From Cohnella sp. WQ 127256 (GTDB lineage Bacteria > Bacillota > Bacilli > Paenibacillales > Paenibacillaceae), in contig NZ_JAMZCY010000002.1 in the NCBI RefSeq assembly GCF_024519285.1, positions 310,001-374,000 on the forward strand: 64,000 nt of DNA, given 5' to 3'. Position 1 is the stretch's first letter. Every line of letters begins with the position of its first letter. Below the pieces are notes generated by a model, which saw only the letters and a list, made by a program, of their open reading frames with translations, ran no database searches and was not told where the DNA came from. Below, piece by piece: positions 25,291-33,590 of the stretch. Both the position numbers and the translations under genes were made by a program.

Positions 25291-27112
25291 ACCCTTCCGC
25301 TATAGGAAGTCGACAGCAGCTGTTCAGGTAGTTGATGCACAGAACCCCCAAAATGTGAACCGGAAGAAACAGAAAGCGAAGGATTGGCAGGCGACCTTGA
25401 AACGGATATGGCATTATCTTGCGCATCACAAGGGGCGGTTGAGTCTTGTGCTATTCATGGTCATGCTAAGCTCCGTTCTAACTCTTCTTGGTCCTTATCT
25501 CATTGGTAGAGCGATCGATCAATATTTGGAGGGACCAGGGGGATCGCCTTGGCTATTGTTCCTTGCCGGTCTTGCGGCAGTATATGTGTTCAGCTCGTTG
25601 GTCAGTTGGCTGCAAAATATATGGATGATTGCAATCGCTCAGGAAACGGTATACCGAATGCGAGTGGATTTGTTTGGCCATCTGCACAAGCTGCCTATCC
25701 CGTTCTTCGCTAAGCGTCAACGTGGAGAATTAATGAGTCGCATGACAAATGACATAGATAATGTTAGCTCCACCTTGAATAGCTCCGCGATCCAAGTATT
25801 CTCTAGTGTACTCATTCTCGTGGGTACGGTTGTTGTGATGCTACTGCTGAGCCCCTTGCTTACGTTGCTGACCTTCTTGGTCGTACCGCTAATGGTGATC
25901 GGTATGAAGTGGATTACGCGGAGAACCGGCGTTCTATTCAAGGAGCGTCAACGCAATATGGGGGAATTAAACGGTTTTATCGAAGAGACGTTGTCTGGTC
26001 AACGTATTATTAAGGCTTTTTCCCAAGAAGAGAGGGTCATTGGCACGTTTCGTGAACACAACGCACGAATTAAGCAGTCGGGTTTCTGGGCACAGACGAT
26101 ATCGGGCTTCATCCCGAAGCTGATGAACGGGCTTAACAATTTAAGCTTTGCCATCATTGCTGGCGTTGGAGGCATTCTTGCTATTCGGGGTGCAATAACC
26201 GTTGGGGTTATCGTTGTATTCGTCGAATATGCCAGACAATTTACGAGACCGATTAACGATCTTGCGAATCAGTGGAATACGCTATTGTCTGCTATCGCAG
26301 GTGCGGAACGGGTGTTCGAAATCTTGGATGAAGAAGAGGAAGCGATTGACGAAGGGGCAGCAAGAGAGCTTGAATCGCTCCAAGGTGCGGTTTCATTTTC
26401 CCATGTCTCCTTTTCCTATAATAAAGGGGAAGAAACGTTACAGGACATTAGCTTTGAAGCAAGCCCAGGGGAAACGATTGCCATTATAGGGCCCACTGGT
26501 GCAGGTAAAACCTCGCTCATCCAGCTGCTTTCTCGGTTCTACGAAGCAGACTCGGGGAGCATAACCGTTGATGGACATGAGATTACAACGATCCGAAGGG
26601 AAAGCCTTCGTTCTCATATGGCGTTTGTACTGCAGGATTCTTTTCTATTTGAGGGGACGATCCGAGACAATATTCGATATGGCAAGCTAGAGGCAACCGA
26701 TGAGCAGGTCGAGGAGGCCGCGAAGCTAGCGAATGCTCATTCATTTATCGTGCGGCTAGAAGGTGGATATGACAAGATCTTGCAAGGAGACGGCAGTGGG
26801 ATCAGCCAAGGACAGAAGCAGCTATTGGCCATAGCACGGGCGATTCTGGCTGATCCGGCCATTCTTGTGCTAGATGAGGCGACGAGTAGTATTGACACTG
26901 TGACAGAAATAAAAATTCAGGAGGGGCTGCAACGATTGATGGAGGGACGCACCAGCTTCGTTATCGCACATCGGCTGAATACGATTCGTCGAGCAGATCA
27001 AATTCTCGTCCTTCAAGAGGGCCGCTTGTTGGAGAAAGGCTCTCATGAACAGTTATTGGAGAGACGCGGGCTATATAGTAACCTTTACCAAGGCCGTATG
27101 CAGCTACAATAA
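25271..27112 (+). CDS. ABC exporter, catalytic half-transporter partner (YfiC/TM288-like)
   Basis: The 613-residue partner carries six membrane helices (about 50-335) and an ATPase domain with Walker A GPTGAGKTS, Walker B ILVLDEATSSID with the catalytic Glu, and H-loop FVIAHRLNTI, all intact. Its signature motif is altered (ISQGQKQ instead of LSGGQ), complementing the degenerate residues of the partner, so one composite ATP site is active and one weak. I chose the ATG at 25271 (GGAGGAGGGG directly upstream) rather than the frame opening at 25241; it begins inside the end of the preceding gene, so the two are translationally coupled. Confidence 0.87.
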   Translation: MWKALSEPFRYRKSTAAVQVVDAQNPQNVNRKKQKAKDWQATLKRIWHYLAHHKGRLSLVLFMVMLSSVLTLLGPYLIGRAIDQYLEGPGGSPWLLFLAGLAAVYVFSSLVSWLQNIWMIAIAQETVYRMRVDLFGHLHKLPIPFFAKRQRGELMSRMTNDIDNVSSTLNSSAIQVFSSVLILVGTVVVMLLLSPLLTLLTFLVVPLMVIGMKWITRRTGVLFKERQRNMGELNGFIEETLSGQRIIKAFSQEERVIGTFREHNARIKQSGFWAQTISGFIPKLMNGLNNLSFAIIAGVGGILAIRGAITVGVIVVFVEYARQFTRPINDLANQWNTLLSAIAGAERVFEILDEEEEAIDEGAARELESLQGAVSFSHVSFSYNKGEETLQDISFEASPGETIAIIGPTGAGKTSLIQLLSRFYEADSGSITVDGHEITTIRRESLRSHMAFVLQDSFLFEGTIRDNIRYGKLEATDEQVEEAAKLANAHSFIVRLEGGYDKILQGDGSGISQGQKQLLAIARAILADPAILVLDEATSSIDTVTEIKIQEGLQRLMEGRTSFVIAHRLNTIRRADQILVLQEGRLLEKGSHEQLLERRGLYSNLYQGRMQLQ

Positions 27113-27236
27113 CGATCTTAATCATGATCAAGCTGATTATTCGAGGTGAATCATGCTATAATAGAAGGAATTGAGAAAATTGAACGGCCCTTAAGCCTGA
27201 AGCTTAGGACCCGACAAGCAGAAAGGGTGTTTCATA

Positions 27237-27458
27237 ATGCAAGTATTCGAAGATTGGAACCAAAAAGCGAAGAAAACCTTTAATGCCACTAGTACGGAGG
27301 AAGTTCTTACGCTGACAGAGGCGGGGGATTTGTTGGGGCTGTCCAAGGATCAAATGAAAATATATGTAGACAAGCATAGACTGACGAAGATGAGCATCAA
27401 GAGAAGCGTTCATCGTTACTTGCTGCTTAAGAGCGAGATCGATCGAATCGTAGGATAA
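27237..27458 (+). CDS. Small helix-turn-helix DNA-binding protein (excisionase-like fold)
   Basis: This 73-residue protein contains VLTLTEAGDLLGLSKDQMKI followed by YVDKHRLTKMSIKRSVHRYL, the pattern of a MerR/excisionase-type winged helix that reads a short DNA site, ending in an LLLKSEIDRIV helix. There is no integrase nearby, so it is probably a small regulator rather than a phage excisionase. A TATAAT box at 27157-27162 may be its -10. The start has GAAAGGG upstream. It is followed after about 17 bases by another small gene. Confidence 0.65.
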   Translation: MQVFEDWNQKAKKTFNATSTEEVLTLTEAGDLLGLSKDQMKIYVDKHRLTKMSIKRSVHRYLLLKSEIDRIVG

Positions 27459-27475
27459 GTAAGGAGTGGACTGTG

Positions 27476-27727
27476 ATGAGCTACACAGCTGATCAAGTTG
27501 CGGAATGGATGTTCAATGAATTAAGAACTATTGGGGTTCTGTATCAAGCCGAAGCCGTAAACTATATTAAAGGCCATTTCGGTGAATCTTTTATTTATAC
27601 CAATGAAGCGGGTCACACCTCCATCGACAAAGAGGTAAAGAAAGCGTTCAAGAAGCTTCACGGCGGCAAAGCAGCTTGGGATCGTGATGCTTTCTACTGG
27701 GGCTGGACTTCGTCGATCAAGGTGTGA
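27476..27727 (+). CDS. DUF6953-like small protein
   Basis: An 83-residue soluble protein with YTADQVAEWMFNELRTIGVL at the start, YIKGHFGESFIYTNEAGH in the middle and AWDRDAFYWGW near the end. It resembles small conserved proteins of unknown function (DUF6953 type) in Bacilli. AAGGAG lies nine bases upstream of this ATG; a GTG three bases earlier is equally usable. It is probably co-transcribed with the small DNA-binding protein and ends at a strong terminator. Confidence 0.7.
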   Translation: MSYTADQVAEWMFNELRTIGVLYQAEAVNYIKGHFGESFIYTNEAGHTSIDKEVKKAFKKLHGGKAAWDRDAFYWGWTSSIKV

Positions 27728-27765
27728 TTTTCCCCTCGTGCTTGATATTAACACAATAAGAAGCA

Positions 27766-27807
27766 AAGTCCCCTAAGAGCTATTCGATGCTCGATAGGGG
27801 ATTTTTT
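27766..27807 (+). terminator. Rho-independent terminator after the DUF6953-like gene
   Basis: AAGTCCCCTAAGAGC pairs imperfectly with GCTCGATAGGGGATT, followed by TTTTT. Confidence 0.82.
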
Positions 27808-27872
27808 ATTGTGAACGTTATGGCATGGGTCATAGGTCGTTATTATGATCAGGTCGACGGAAAGTCTCGCCA

Positions 27873-28379
27873 TTATTTCTGGATAAGAACTGGTGTAGAA
27901 GTCTTGATCTGATCATAGAGCCAGCGAACTTCTTTATTATGCATTCGTATACAACCGGCAGACACATACTTGCCTATCGATTTCTCGTTGTTATTGCCAT
28001 GTATCCCGTAGGCAAAGGATGTCTTGCCATTGAGGGTGACTTCCAAGCCGAGCCAACGGTCGCCGAGCGGGTTTTTGGGATCTCCGCCTTTGATTTTTTC
28101 TTTATAGTACGGCCGGTTTTTGATTTTTTCATGAATCGTAAACAAGCCTTCCGGTGTATAGGAAGGCTTCTTTCCTGTCGCTACAGAAAACGATTTGATC
28201 AACTCACCCTTCTCATAGAAATAGAGCATGTTGGCCGATTTATCGATTTTGATAAATTGCTCGTATTTGATGAATTTCTTCTCTAATTGAGAAGAATTGG
28301 CATGTACGGTAATGACTGCAGGAATAAGTATTAAGCCTAACAGGATAATCAAGGTGCGACACCAAAGCGCGATCCGCAT
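27873..28379 (-). CDS. Secreted L,D-transpeptidase (YkuD domain)
   Basis: The 168-residue exported enzyme should form 3-3 cross-links in peptidoglycan or attach envelope proteins. A signal peptide covers about residues 1-28, ending near VHANS. The YkuD catalytic block is present: AYGIHGNNNEKSIG followed by VSAGCIRMHN, giving the His and the catalytic Cys. There is no LysM or PG-binding domain. GGGGAGGG lies seven bases before the ATG. The upstream hairpin separates it from the next minus-strand gene. Confidence 0.88.
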   Translation of the reverse strand: MRIALWCRTLIILLGLILIPAVITVHANSSQLEKKFIKYEQFIKIDKSANMLYFYEKGELIKSFSVATGKKPSYTPEGLFTIHEKIKNRPYYKEKIKGGDPKNPLGDRWLGLEVTLNGKTSFAYGIHGNNNEKSIGKYVSAGCIRMHNKEVRWLYDQIKTSTPVLIQK

Positions 28380-28390
28380 GAAATAAACCC

Positions 28391-28434
28391 TCCCCGAAAG
28401 TTCTGCCCTAATATATATGCAGAACCTCGGGGAA
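28391..28434 (-). terminator. Hairpin between the 71-residue gene and the L,D-transpeptidase gene
   Basis: On the minus strand CCCCGAGGTTCTGC pairs with GCAGAACTTTCGGGG around an AT-rich loop, followed by AGGGTTTATTT. This is a probable partial terminator; it sits only 12 bases before the transpeptidase start and contains part of its ribosome-binding site, so it could also affect translation. Confidence 0.5.
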
Positions 28435-28442
28435 TAGTGTTA

Positions 28443-28658
28443 TTAACGCTTCCTCAGCTCGAAAAACTCGCAAGCTTCTCTAGCGTGATATGCCATATCA
28501 CCAACTCCAGATTGAATGACAATGGTTTGGCTATCGTAGCGAACAATAATTCCGCCCGTATCGATAATATGGTCATTCTTGAAGACGCGCAATTGCGCTT
28601 GACGCAGCATCGCTTCTTCGAAATCTTGATCTGTTAACAATCGAATGCTTTGTGCCAC
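28443..28658 (-). CDS. Conserved small protein of unknown function (71 residues)
   Basis: The protein begins MAQSIRLLTDQDFEEAMLRQ and has an amphipathic helix followed by a beta-rich part (DHIIDTGGIIVRYDSQTIVIQ). It has no signal peptide, membrane helix or known motif. The start is a GTG with AAGGAG ten bases upstream. It reads like a real gene because of that site and its balanced composition, but I cannot name it. Confidence 0.6.
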   Translation of the reverse strand: MAQSIRLLTDQDFEEAMLRQAQLRVFKNDHIIDTGGIIVRYDSQTIVIQSGVGDMAYHAREACEFFELRKR

Positions 28659-28749
28659 AGGGATAGGACTCCTTCTTCGTATCGGGTGAAGGTAGTTCCT
28701 TCTTCGCGATAGGTTATTGGAGTTTATTATACCTTTAATTGAGCCGGGG

Positions 28750-29574
28750 TTATAGGAAGTGAGATTTGGTTTTGTGAATGATATCAGAAATTTTTACTTC
28801 AAGTGTATAGATTTTCTGCTGCTGCTCCACAATCTGACGAGCAAGCAGGACGAGGGTAGAGAGTGAATCTAGCGTACCCTTGACTTCTTTTTTTTTAATC
28901 GCATACTTGAAATTTTTCCACACGGGGGACATACTGCTGCGGGGTAAGTTTGCCGCGCTTCGTTGCGCTTTAATTTGAACCTTCAGCGGCTCGATCGTGG
29001 AGAGTAAATCTCGGGCAGCTTTGATTTTGAGGGAAGTGGCTGTTTTCTCTGTCTTGAGCGCGGCTTCTTTGGCTTTAATATCCTCACGAGCGAATTGGAC
29101 AGACAGCTTGAGTACATCGGCTTGGGCACGCAGAAGGGCATTTAGTGTTTTATTCTTTAACGATTTAGCGGCGGTAATTTGCTTATTAACTGAAGTGTAG
29201 GAGTTGAACAAGGGTTGATGACGCTCTTTTGTTTGTTGGAGTTGAACTGTCAGCTTGTTTAGCGCAGTCGAATTAATAGCACTAATTTGTTTGCGGAGTG
29301 CAATGATAGCTTCATCGTTGTTGTAGTGGAGTGCTTTGATCTTTGATTCGCTGCTCAGGTCCTGCTTAAGCAAGTCTCCGAAACTAACGTAGAAGGTGCT
29401 CAGCTTTGCGGCGGTTTGTTTGTCTGCAACAGTGACAGTCTTGTCAAAAGAAGCTTTGACGGATGAGGTTAGTTCTACGGTTGCCGCGGATACAATTGTG
29501 GCAGGAGAAAGGGCGAAGATAGCGGACAGGAGCATTAGAATCAGGATAAATGAGTTCGGTTTTCCTTTCGACAT
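28750..29574 (-). CDS. Secreted helical protein of unknown function
   Basis: A 274-residue protein with an N-terminal signal peptide ending near IVSAATVEL. The mature part is Lys/Ala/Leu-rich and almost entirely helical, with long heptad-like stretches (for example LKTEKTATSLKIKAARDLLS), suggesting a coiled coil outside the membrane. No enzyme motif is visible. The ATG at 29574 has AAGGAGG upstream; the frame runs ten codons further but without a ribosome site. It lies downstream of the XRE-cupin regulator behind a terminator, so it is probably independent. Confidence 0.65.
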   Translation of the reverse strand: MSKGKPNSFILILMLLSAIFALSPATIVSAATVELTSSVKASFDKTVTVADKQTAAKLSTFYVSFGDLLKQDLSSESKIKALHYNNDEAIIALRKQISAINSTALNKLTVQLQQTKERHQPLFNSYTSVNKQITAAKSLKNKTLNALLRAQADVLKLSVQFAREDIKAKEAALKTEKTATSLKIKAARDLLSTIEPLKVQIKAQRSAANLPRSSMSPVWKNFKYAIKKKEVKGTLDSLSTLVLLARQIVEQQQKIYTLEVKISDIIHKTKSHFL

Positions 29575-29602
29575 AACGAATTCCTCCTTTGATTTGGACG
29601 AC

Positions 29603-29653
29603 AAAAAAGCACCTGCAAGAAAGGCTGTTAATAGCCTTTGCTTACGGGTGCTT
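29603..29653 (-). terminator. Terminator after the XRE-cupin regulator gene
   Basis: On the minus strand AAGCACCCGTAAGCAAAGGCT pairs imperfectly with its complement AGCCTTTCTTGCAGGTGCTT, followed by TTTTTTG. Between 29654 and 29741 nothing else is recognisable. Confidence 0.85.
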
Positions 29654-29741
29654 CCATCGTAAGGGTTGAAAATTTAGTTGTGTTTGTACAGCATACCGGA
29701 CGGATTGCACAGTGTCAAGAGACTCCGCATAGCTCACTTCG

Positions 29742-30299
29742 TTATAGGAAATCCTCTTCTTGTTCGGTGTCTGTACCGTTAAATACAGCAACAAGTACGA
29801 TGCTAAGCTCATCACTAATATTGATAACTCTATGAGGTGTACAAGCATTCCAGCTAAAAGAATCGCCTTCCGTAAGGATAGCCGAATCTTCTCCCTGTTC
29901 AGCAACGACCGTACCTTTGATGACGAAGTGGACTTCTTCTCCAGGGTGAGCATGAGGAGCATCACCTGTTGAAGCGCCGGGTGGAAATTCAACAATTCTT
30001 AGCTTCAAATTCTTAGAGAAGCTTAAGTGCTCAACCTTCAAGCTTTCACTGCCACTCGTTGTTACTTTTCGCTCCTCTTTGCGGACAACGCTCATACGGT
30101 CTTCCTTCTTCATGAGCAAATAGGGGAGAGGGACGTTAAGGGCTTTAGCAATATTATCAAGCGTAGCAATTGAGGGTGATGTTTTATTCGTTTCAACCTG
30201 GCTCATGAAGCCTTGGGATAAGCCTGTTTCTTCGCATATTTGGGCGATCGTGATTTTTTGTCGTTTTCTAATCGTCCGGATCGTGGAGCCGATATCCAT
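29742..30299 (-). CDS. XRE-family regulator with C-terminal cupin sensor domain
   Basis: A 185-residue regulator with an N-terminal Cro/CI-type helix-turn-helix (TIAQICEETGLSQGFMSQVE, about residues 17-36) and a C-terminal cupin (about 105-180) with the metal- or ligand-site pattern PHAHPGEEVHFVIKG. Such two-domain regulators commonly sense small metabolites. It is divergent from the esterase/dioxygenase/SDR operon with a 157-base shared promoter region, so it probably controls that operon and itself. Confidence 0.87.
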   Translation of the reverse strand: MDIGSTIRTIRKRQKITIAQICEETGLSQGFMSQVETNKTSPSIATLDNIAKALNVPLPYLLMKKEDRMSVVRKEERKVTTSGSESLKVEHLSFSKNLKLRIVEFPPGASTGDAPHAHPGEEVHFVIKGTVVAEQGEDSAILTEGDSFSWNACTPHRVINISDELSIVLVAVFNGTDTEQEEDFL

Positions 30300-30364
30300 C
30301 GAATTCCCACCTTTTGAAAAATATTTGTAATACTAACTATAGTTTGATATTAACAATTTTTGAA

Positions 30365-30429
30365 TTGACAATCTAGTGTCTTCATAATATATTACTAATA
30401 TAAAATAAAATATTGTATGACTAATATAA
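30365..30429 (+). promoter_or_regulatory. Promoter and repeated operator-like motif of the esterase/dioxygenase operon
   Basis: TTGACA (30365-30370), a 17-base spacer and TATATT (30388-30393) form a near-consensus sigma-A promoter. Directly after it, ACTAATATAA occurs twice (30394-30403 and 30420-30429), and a related ACTAACTATA lies at about 30332. These are candidate binding sites for the divergent XRE-cupin regulator. Confidence 0.6.
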
Positions 30430-30456
30430 TTACTTCGAAAACAGGAGGGGAACTTC

Positions 30457-31107
30457 ATGATAGAAACAGCAGACTACGAATATGAAATCCATATGCCCCC
30501 GAACTGGGACACAAACAAGAAATATCCGACGATATTCACCCTTCACGGGAAAGGCTCTAATGAGCGCAATATGTTTGGTTTGGTATCGGACTTAGCTGAC
30601 GAATTTATTATTATCGGAATTCGCGGCAACCTGACTTTAGGTGCTGGATATCAATATTATGAGTTGAAAAGCATAGGAAATCCCGTTCGTGAGCAATTCG
30701 ATCAAGCGGCTAAACAATTGGAAAGTTTTATTCACTACGCGACTGAGAAGTACCCGATAGATCCATCCGCGCGTTATTTGCTTGGTTTTAGTCAAGGTGC
30801 GATTTTGTCCATGACGCTGGCACTTACGATGGGAGAGCAATTGAAGGGAATTGTGGCGTTAAACGGATACGTGCCCGATTTTGTGAAGACAGAATATACG
30901 CTGCTTAAGGTTGACGAATTATCGGTATTTATATCCCATGGACAATATGACTCTGTATTTCCGATTCGGATAGGGGAAGAAACGGCCGCATATTTTCGAA
31001 CGCAAACGCCGCACCTCTCATTCACAATTTATCCGACGGACCATGGAGTGTCAGAAGACAATCAACGAGATATTATCAAATGGATTAAGGAGCGTGAACA
31101 ACAATGA
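30457..31107 (+). CDS. Alpha/beta hydrolase, carboxylesterase/phospholipase type (MhqD-like)
   Basis: The 216-residue esterase belongs to the short phospholipase/carboxylesterase group. The nucleophile elbow is LLGFSQGAILS (Ser near residue 113), preceded by the oxyanion loop TLHGKGSNERNMFGL. The acid/base pair is likely in GQYDSVFP and TDHGVSEDN. B. subtilis MhqD, from a quinone-responsive operon, is of this type. GGAGGGG precedes the start. Its stop overlaps the next start, so the operon is translationally coupled. Confidence 0.85.
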   Translation: MIETADYEYEIHMPPNWDTNKKYPTIFTLHGKGSNERNMFGLVSDLADEFIIIGIRGNLTLGAGYQYYELKSIGNPVREQFDQAAKQLESFIHYATEKYPIDPSARYLLGFSQGAILSMTLALTMGEQLKGIVALNGYVPDFVKTEYTLLKVDELSVFISHGQYDSVFPIRIGEETAAYFRTQTPHLSFTIYPTDHGVSEDNQRDIIKWIKEREQQ

Positions 31108-31877
31108 TGCCATCTTATTTTATTGCCCATGGGGCACCTTCACTCGTACTTGATAACAATGACTATACGAATTTTCTCAAGGCTTTCGCGGCTTCTACAC
31201 CTACGCCTAAAGCGATTGTTCTGTTCTCCGCACATTGGGAAAGCCGTACGCAAACAATTAGCGCAGTACCCAGCACCTACTCCACAATTTATGATTTTGG
31301 CGGTTTCCAGGATGAATTGTATCAGATGACCTATCCAGCCAAAGGAGATCGTTCCATTAGTGAGGAAATCGAGCAGTTATTCAAGCAGCATGATATTCAA
31401 AGCGCGATTGATGTTGAGAGAGGGCTGGATCATGGAGCTTGGGCGATTCTGAAGCTGATGTATCCGGATGCGGATATTCCGGTCATCGCTTTGTCAGTCA
31501 ATCGGTATCTCACGAACGAGGAGCAATACCGAATGGGTGCGGCTCTAGCGGAGTTAAGAGAGAAGGAAATTCTAATCATCGGCAGCGGGGGCACCGTTCA
31601 CAATTTACGTAGAGTAAACTGGCGGGCGGAAGGTGTGGAAGATTGGGCGGAATCGTTTGACAAGTGGTTGGAGGAAAAGCTGATCGCTTGGGATACCGAG
31701 GCTTTGTTTGAATATCGAGCATTAGCACCTTATGCAGTCGAATCTGTTCCAACTAACGAACACTTCATCCCGCTTCTTATTGCAATGGGTGCTGGGGATC
31801 GTAATCGCGAAGCGAAGCTATTGCACCGTAGCTATCAATATGGCACTCTAAGCTTAAGTTGCTGGCAATTCAACTAA
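31104..31877 (+). CDS. Class III extradiol ring-cleavage dioxygenase (LigB / DOPA-dioxygenase family)
   Basis: The 257-residue enzyme should open catechol-type rings using a metal ion. Family blocks are FIAHGAPSLVLDN at the N-terminus, LFSAHWESR near residue 45, RGLDHGAWAILKLMYP near 112 and GSGGTVHNLR near 160; the histidines in these blocks are the metal and catalytic residues of the DODA/YgiD group. Start and previous stop overlap (ATGATG). The neighbours, an esterase and a dehydrogenase, fit aromatic or quinone detoxification. The natural substrate is unknown. Confidence 0.88.
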   Translation: MMPSYFIAHGAPSLVLDNNDYTNFLKAFAASTPTPKAIVLFSAHWESRTQTISAVPSTYSTIYDFGGFQDELYQMTYPAKGDRSISEEIEQLFKQHDIQSAIDVERGLDHGAWAILKLMYPDADIPVIALSVNRYLTNEEQYRMGAALAELREKEILIIGSGGTVHNLRRVNWRAEGVEDWAESFDKWLEEKLIAWDTEALFEYRALAPYAVESVPTNEHFIPLLIAMGAGDRNREAKLLHRSYQYGTLSLSCWQFN

Positions 31878-31917
31878 AAAACTAGCCTCCAACAGATTAG
31901 CGGAAAGGATGTCTCTA

Positions 31918-32706
31918 ATGGATTTGATGTTAGCAGGTAAATCCGTATTCGTGGCGGCGGCGAGCAAAGGCTTGGGTAAAGCAGTTGCGCTTGAATACGC
32001 GAAGGAAGGTGCACGCGTGACGATTGCCAGTCGGAGCTTGGAGCAACTGGCGCAGACTCGCGACGAGATTCGTGCACGGACTGGGGTTGAGGCTGCAATC
32101 ATACAGATGGATGTATTGAATGGCGATGAGATTCGCCATGCGATTCAATCGACAGCAGCGGCTGGGAATGGTTTGGATGTATTGGTTGCGAATGCTGGGG
32201 GACCTCAAGGAGGTTATTTCTCCGATATGGAGGATTCTGATTGGATGGGCGGATTCGAGCTAAGCCTCCTTAGCACGATCCGGTTAATTCGCGAAGCGTT
32301 ACCTTATCTTAAGTCCGCGGGTGGCGGAAGAATTGTGAACCTGGCATCCACCTCCATTAAACAACCGATTGATGGACTAATCTTATCTAATGTATTCAGA
32401 GCGGGTGTACAAGCGTTAACCAAAAGCTTGGCATCGGAATTGGCCCAAGACGGGACGCTGATTAATACCATTGCACCAGGTAGAATCGCAACGGACCGAA
32501 TTGCGGAATTGGATCGGAAAAAGGCAGCGGATCAGCAACGCTCATTCGAAGATATCCAAGCTGATGCCATCAGACAGATTCCTCTGGGTAGATTGGGTAC
32601 TCCTGAGGAATTCGCGAAGCACGTTGTCTTTTACGGCTCATTCGCTAATACCTATGTAACCGGACAGTCGTTGCTAGTCGACGGTGGGATGGTTAAGGGG
32701 CTTTAA
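31918..32706 (+). CDS. Short-chain dehydrogenase/reductase
   Basis: A 262-residue NAD(P)-dependent oxidoreductase with the cofactor loop AAASKGLGKA near residue 14, the NAG motif in VLVANAGGPQGG near residue 85 and IAPGRIATDRIAEL near 187. At the usual Ser-Tyr-Lys catalytic positions the sequence reads ASTSIKQP and LILSNVFRAGVQALTKSL: the catalytic Tyr appears replaced (S-N-V-F-R), as in the group of atypical SDRs annotated as 3-oxoacyl-ACP reductase-like. I prefer the ATG at 31918, nine bases from GGAAAGG, to the one at 31909, which overlaps that site. It is the last gene of the operon. Confidence 0.83.
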   Translation: MDLMLAGKSVFVAAASKGLGKAVALEYAKEGARVTIASRSLEQLAQTRDEIRARTGVEAAIIQMDVLNGDEIRHAIQSTAAAGNGLDVLVANAGGPQGGYFSDMEDSDWMGGFELSLLSTIRLIREALPYLKSAGGGRIVNLASTSIKQPIDGLILSNVFRAGVQALTKSLASELAQDGTLINTIAPGRIATDRIAELDRKKAADQQRSFEDIQADAIRQIPLGRLGTPEEFAKHVVFYGSFANTYVTGQSLLVDGGMVKGL

Positions 32707-32731
32707 TAATCGAATAGGACACTCCCACTTA

Positions 32732-33412
32732 TCAAAATAAGATCATCTGCTCCTCGATGCATTCCGCCGTGTCATTCTTGACGTTTCCGACAAGTGGAGA
32801 TACCGGATAGGCCCGCATCGCATTGGCCGAGTAGGGGAGCAGTAAGCTCGTTAGTTGCTCGATATCGTCATTTTCTCGGTGTAGCCAAGAGGCTTCATCT
32901 TCAGGCTTGAGAATAACCGGCATCCGATTATGGATGTCGGCCATTAGGCTGTTCGGAGTTGTGGTAATAATTGTGCAGGTGCTAATCTTGCGCCCATCAG
33001 GTGCTTTCCATGTATCATACAGCGCAGCCATGGAGAAAATAGCTCCGTCCTTCATCGTAATTCGCATCGGCTGCTTCTTATCCCCGAGTGGCTTCCACTC
33101 GTAGAATCCATCAGCAGGAACAATCGCTCTTTTACGTCGGATTAGAGTCTTGAATGAGTTTTTCTCCAGTAGAGTTTCCGCGCGTGCGTTAATCATCTTG
33201 CTCCCTAGCCTATCATCTGAAGCCCACGCAGGAACGAGACCCCATCGTAGCTCTCCAAGCCTGTTTTTCTCACCGTCATGGATGACCGCCATAACATTCT
33301 GCATAGGAGCAATATTGTAGCGAGGGGTATGAAACCGGTCAGCTGGCGTCTCGCTCATATATCTTAGCATTAGCTCTTCCATGGAAACCACGATTGTATA
33401 TCTTCCGCACAT
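32732..33412 (-). CDS. SRAP-family protein (YedK/HMCES), abasic-site DNA crosslinking
   Basis: The 226-residue protein shields abasic sites in single-stranded DNA by forming a thiazolidine link through its N-terminal cysteine. The catalytic Cys2 is present (MCGRYT), followed by RYNIAPMQNV, NARAETL, ADGFYEWKPLG and HNRMPVIL, the conserved Asn, Glu and His positions of the family. Length is normal. It is convergent with the SDR gene; no clear terminator lies in the 25-base gap. Confidence 0.92.
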   Translation of the reverse strand: MCGRYTIVVSMEELMLRYMSETPADRFHTPRYNIAPMQNVMAVIHDGEKNRLGELRWGLVPAWASDDRLGSKMINARAETLLEKNSFKTLIRRKRAIVPADGFYEWKPLGDKKQPMRITMKDGAIFSMAALYDTWKAPDGRKISTCTIITTTPNSLMADIHNRMPVILKPEDEASWLHRENDDIEQLTSLLLPYSANAMRAYPVSPLVGNVKNDTAECIEEQMILF

Positions 33413-33590
33413 CGCTTATCCCTCCTTCTCTCCAGTATAAACTTGAAAATAAGAAATGGACAACATCACAAGCGGTTGGGATGTGAGACCATAGACCTAA
33501 TTTTAAAACCTGCTTGTTGCTCGATTATGGTATAATGGTCTTGAAATAACGCTTTCACGTTAGAATTAATTGTCGGAGGCCCAATCCATC

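Noticed and set aside
27237..27458. Phage or integrative-element excisionase
   Set aside because: The helix-turn-helix fold is similar, but there is no integrase, attachment site or cargo next to it, so a mobile-element call is not supported.
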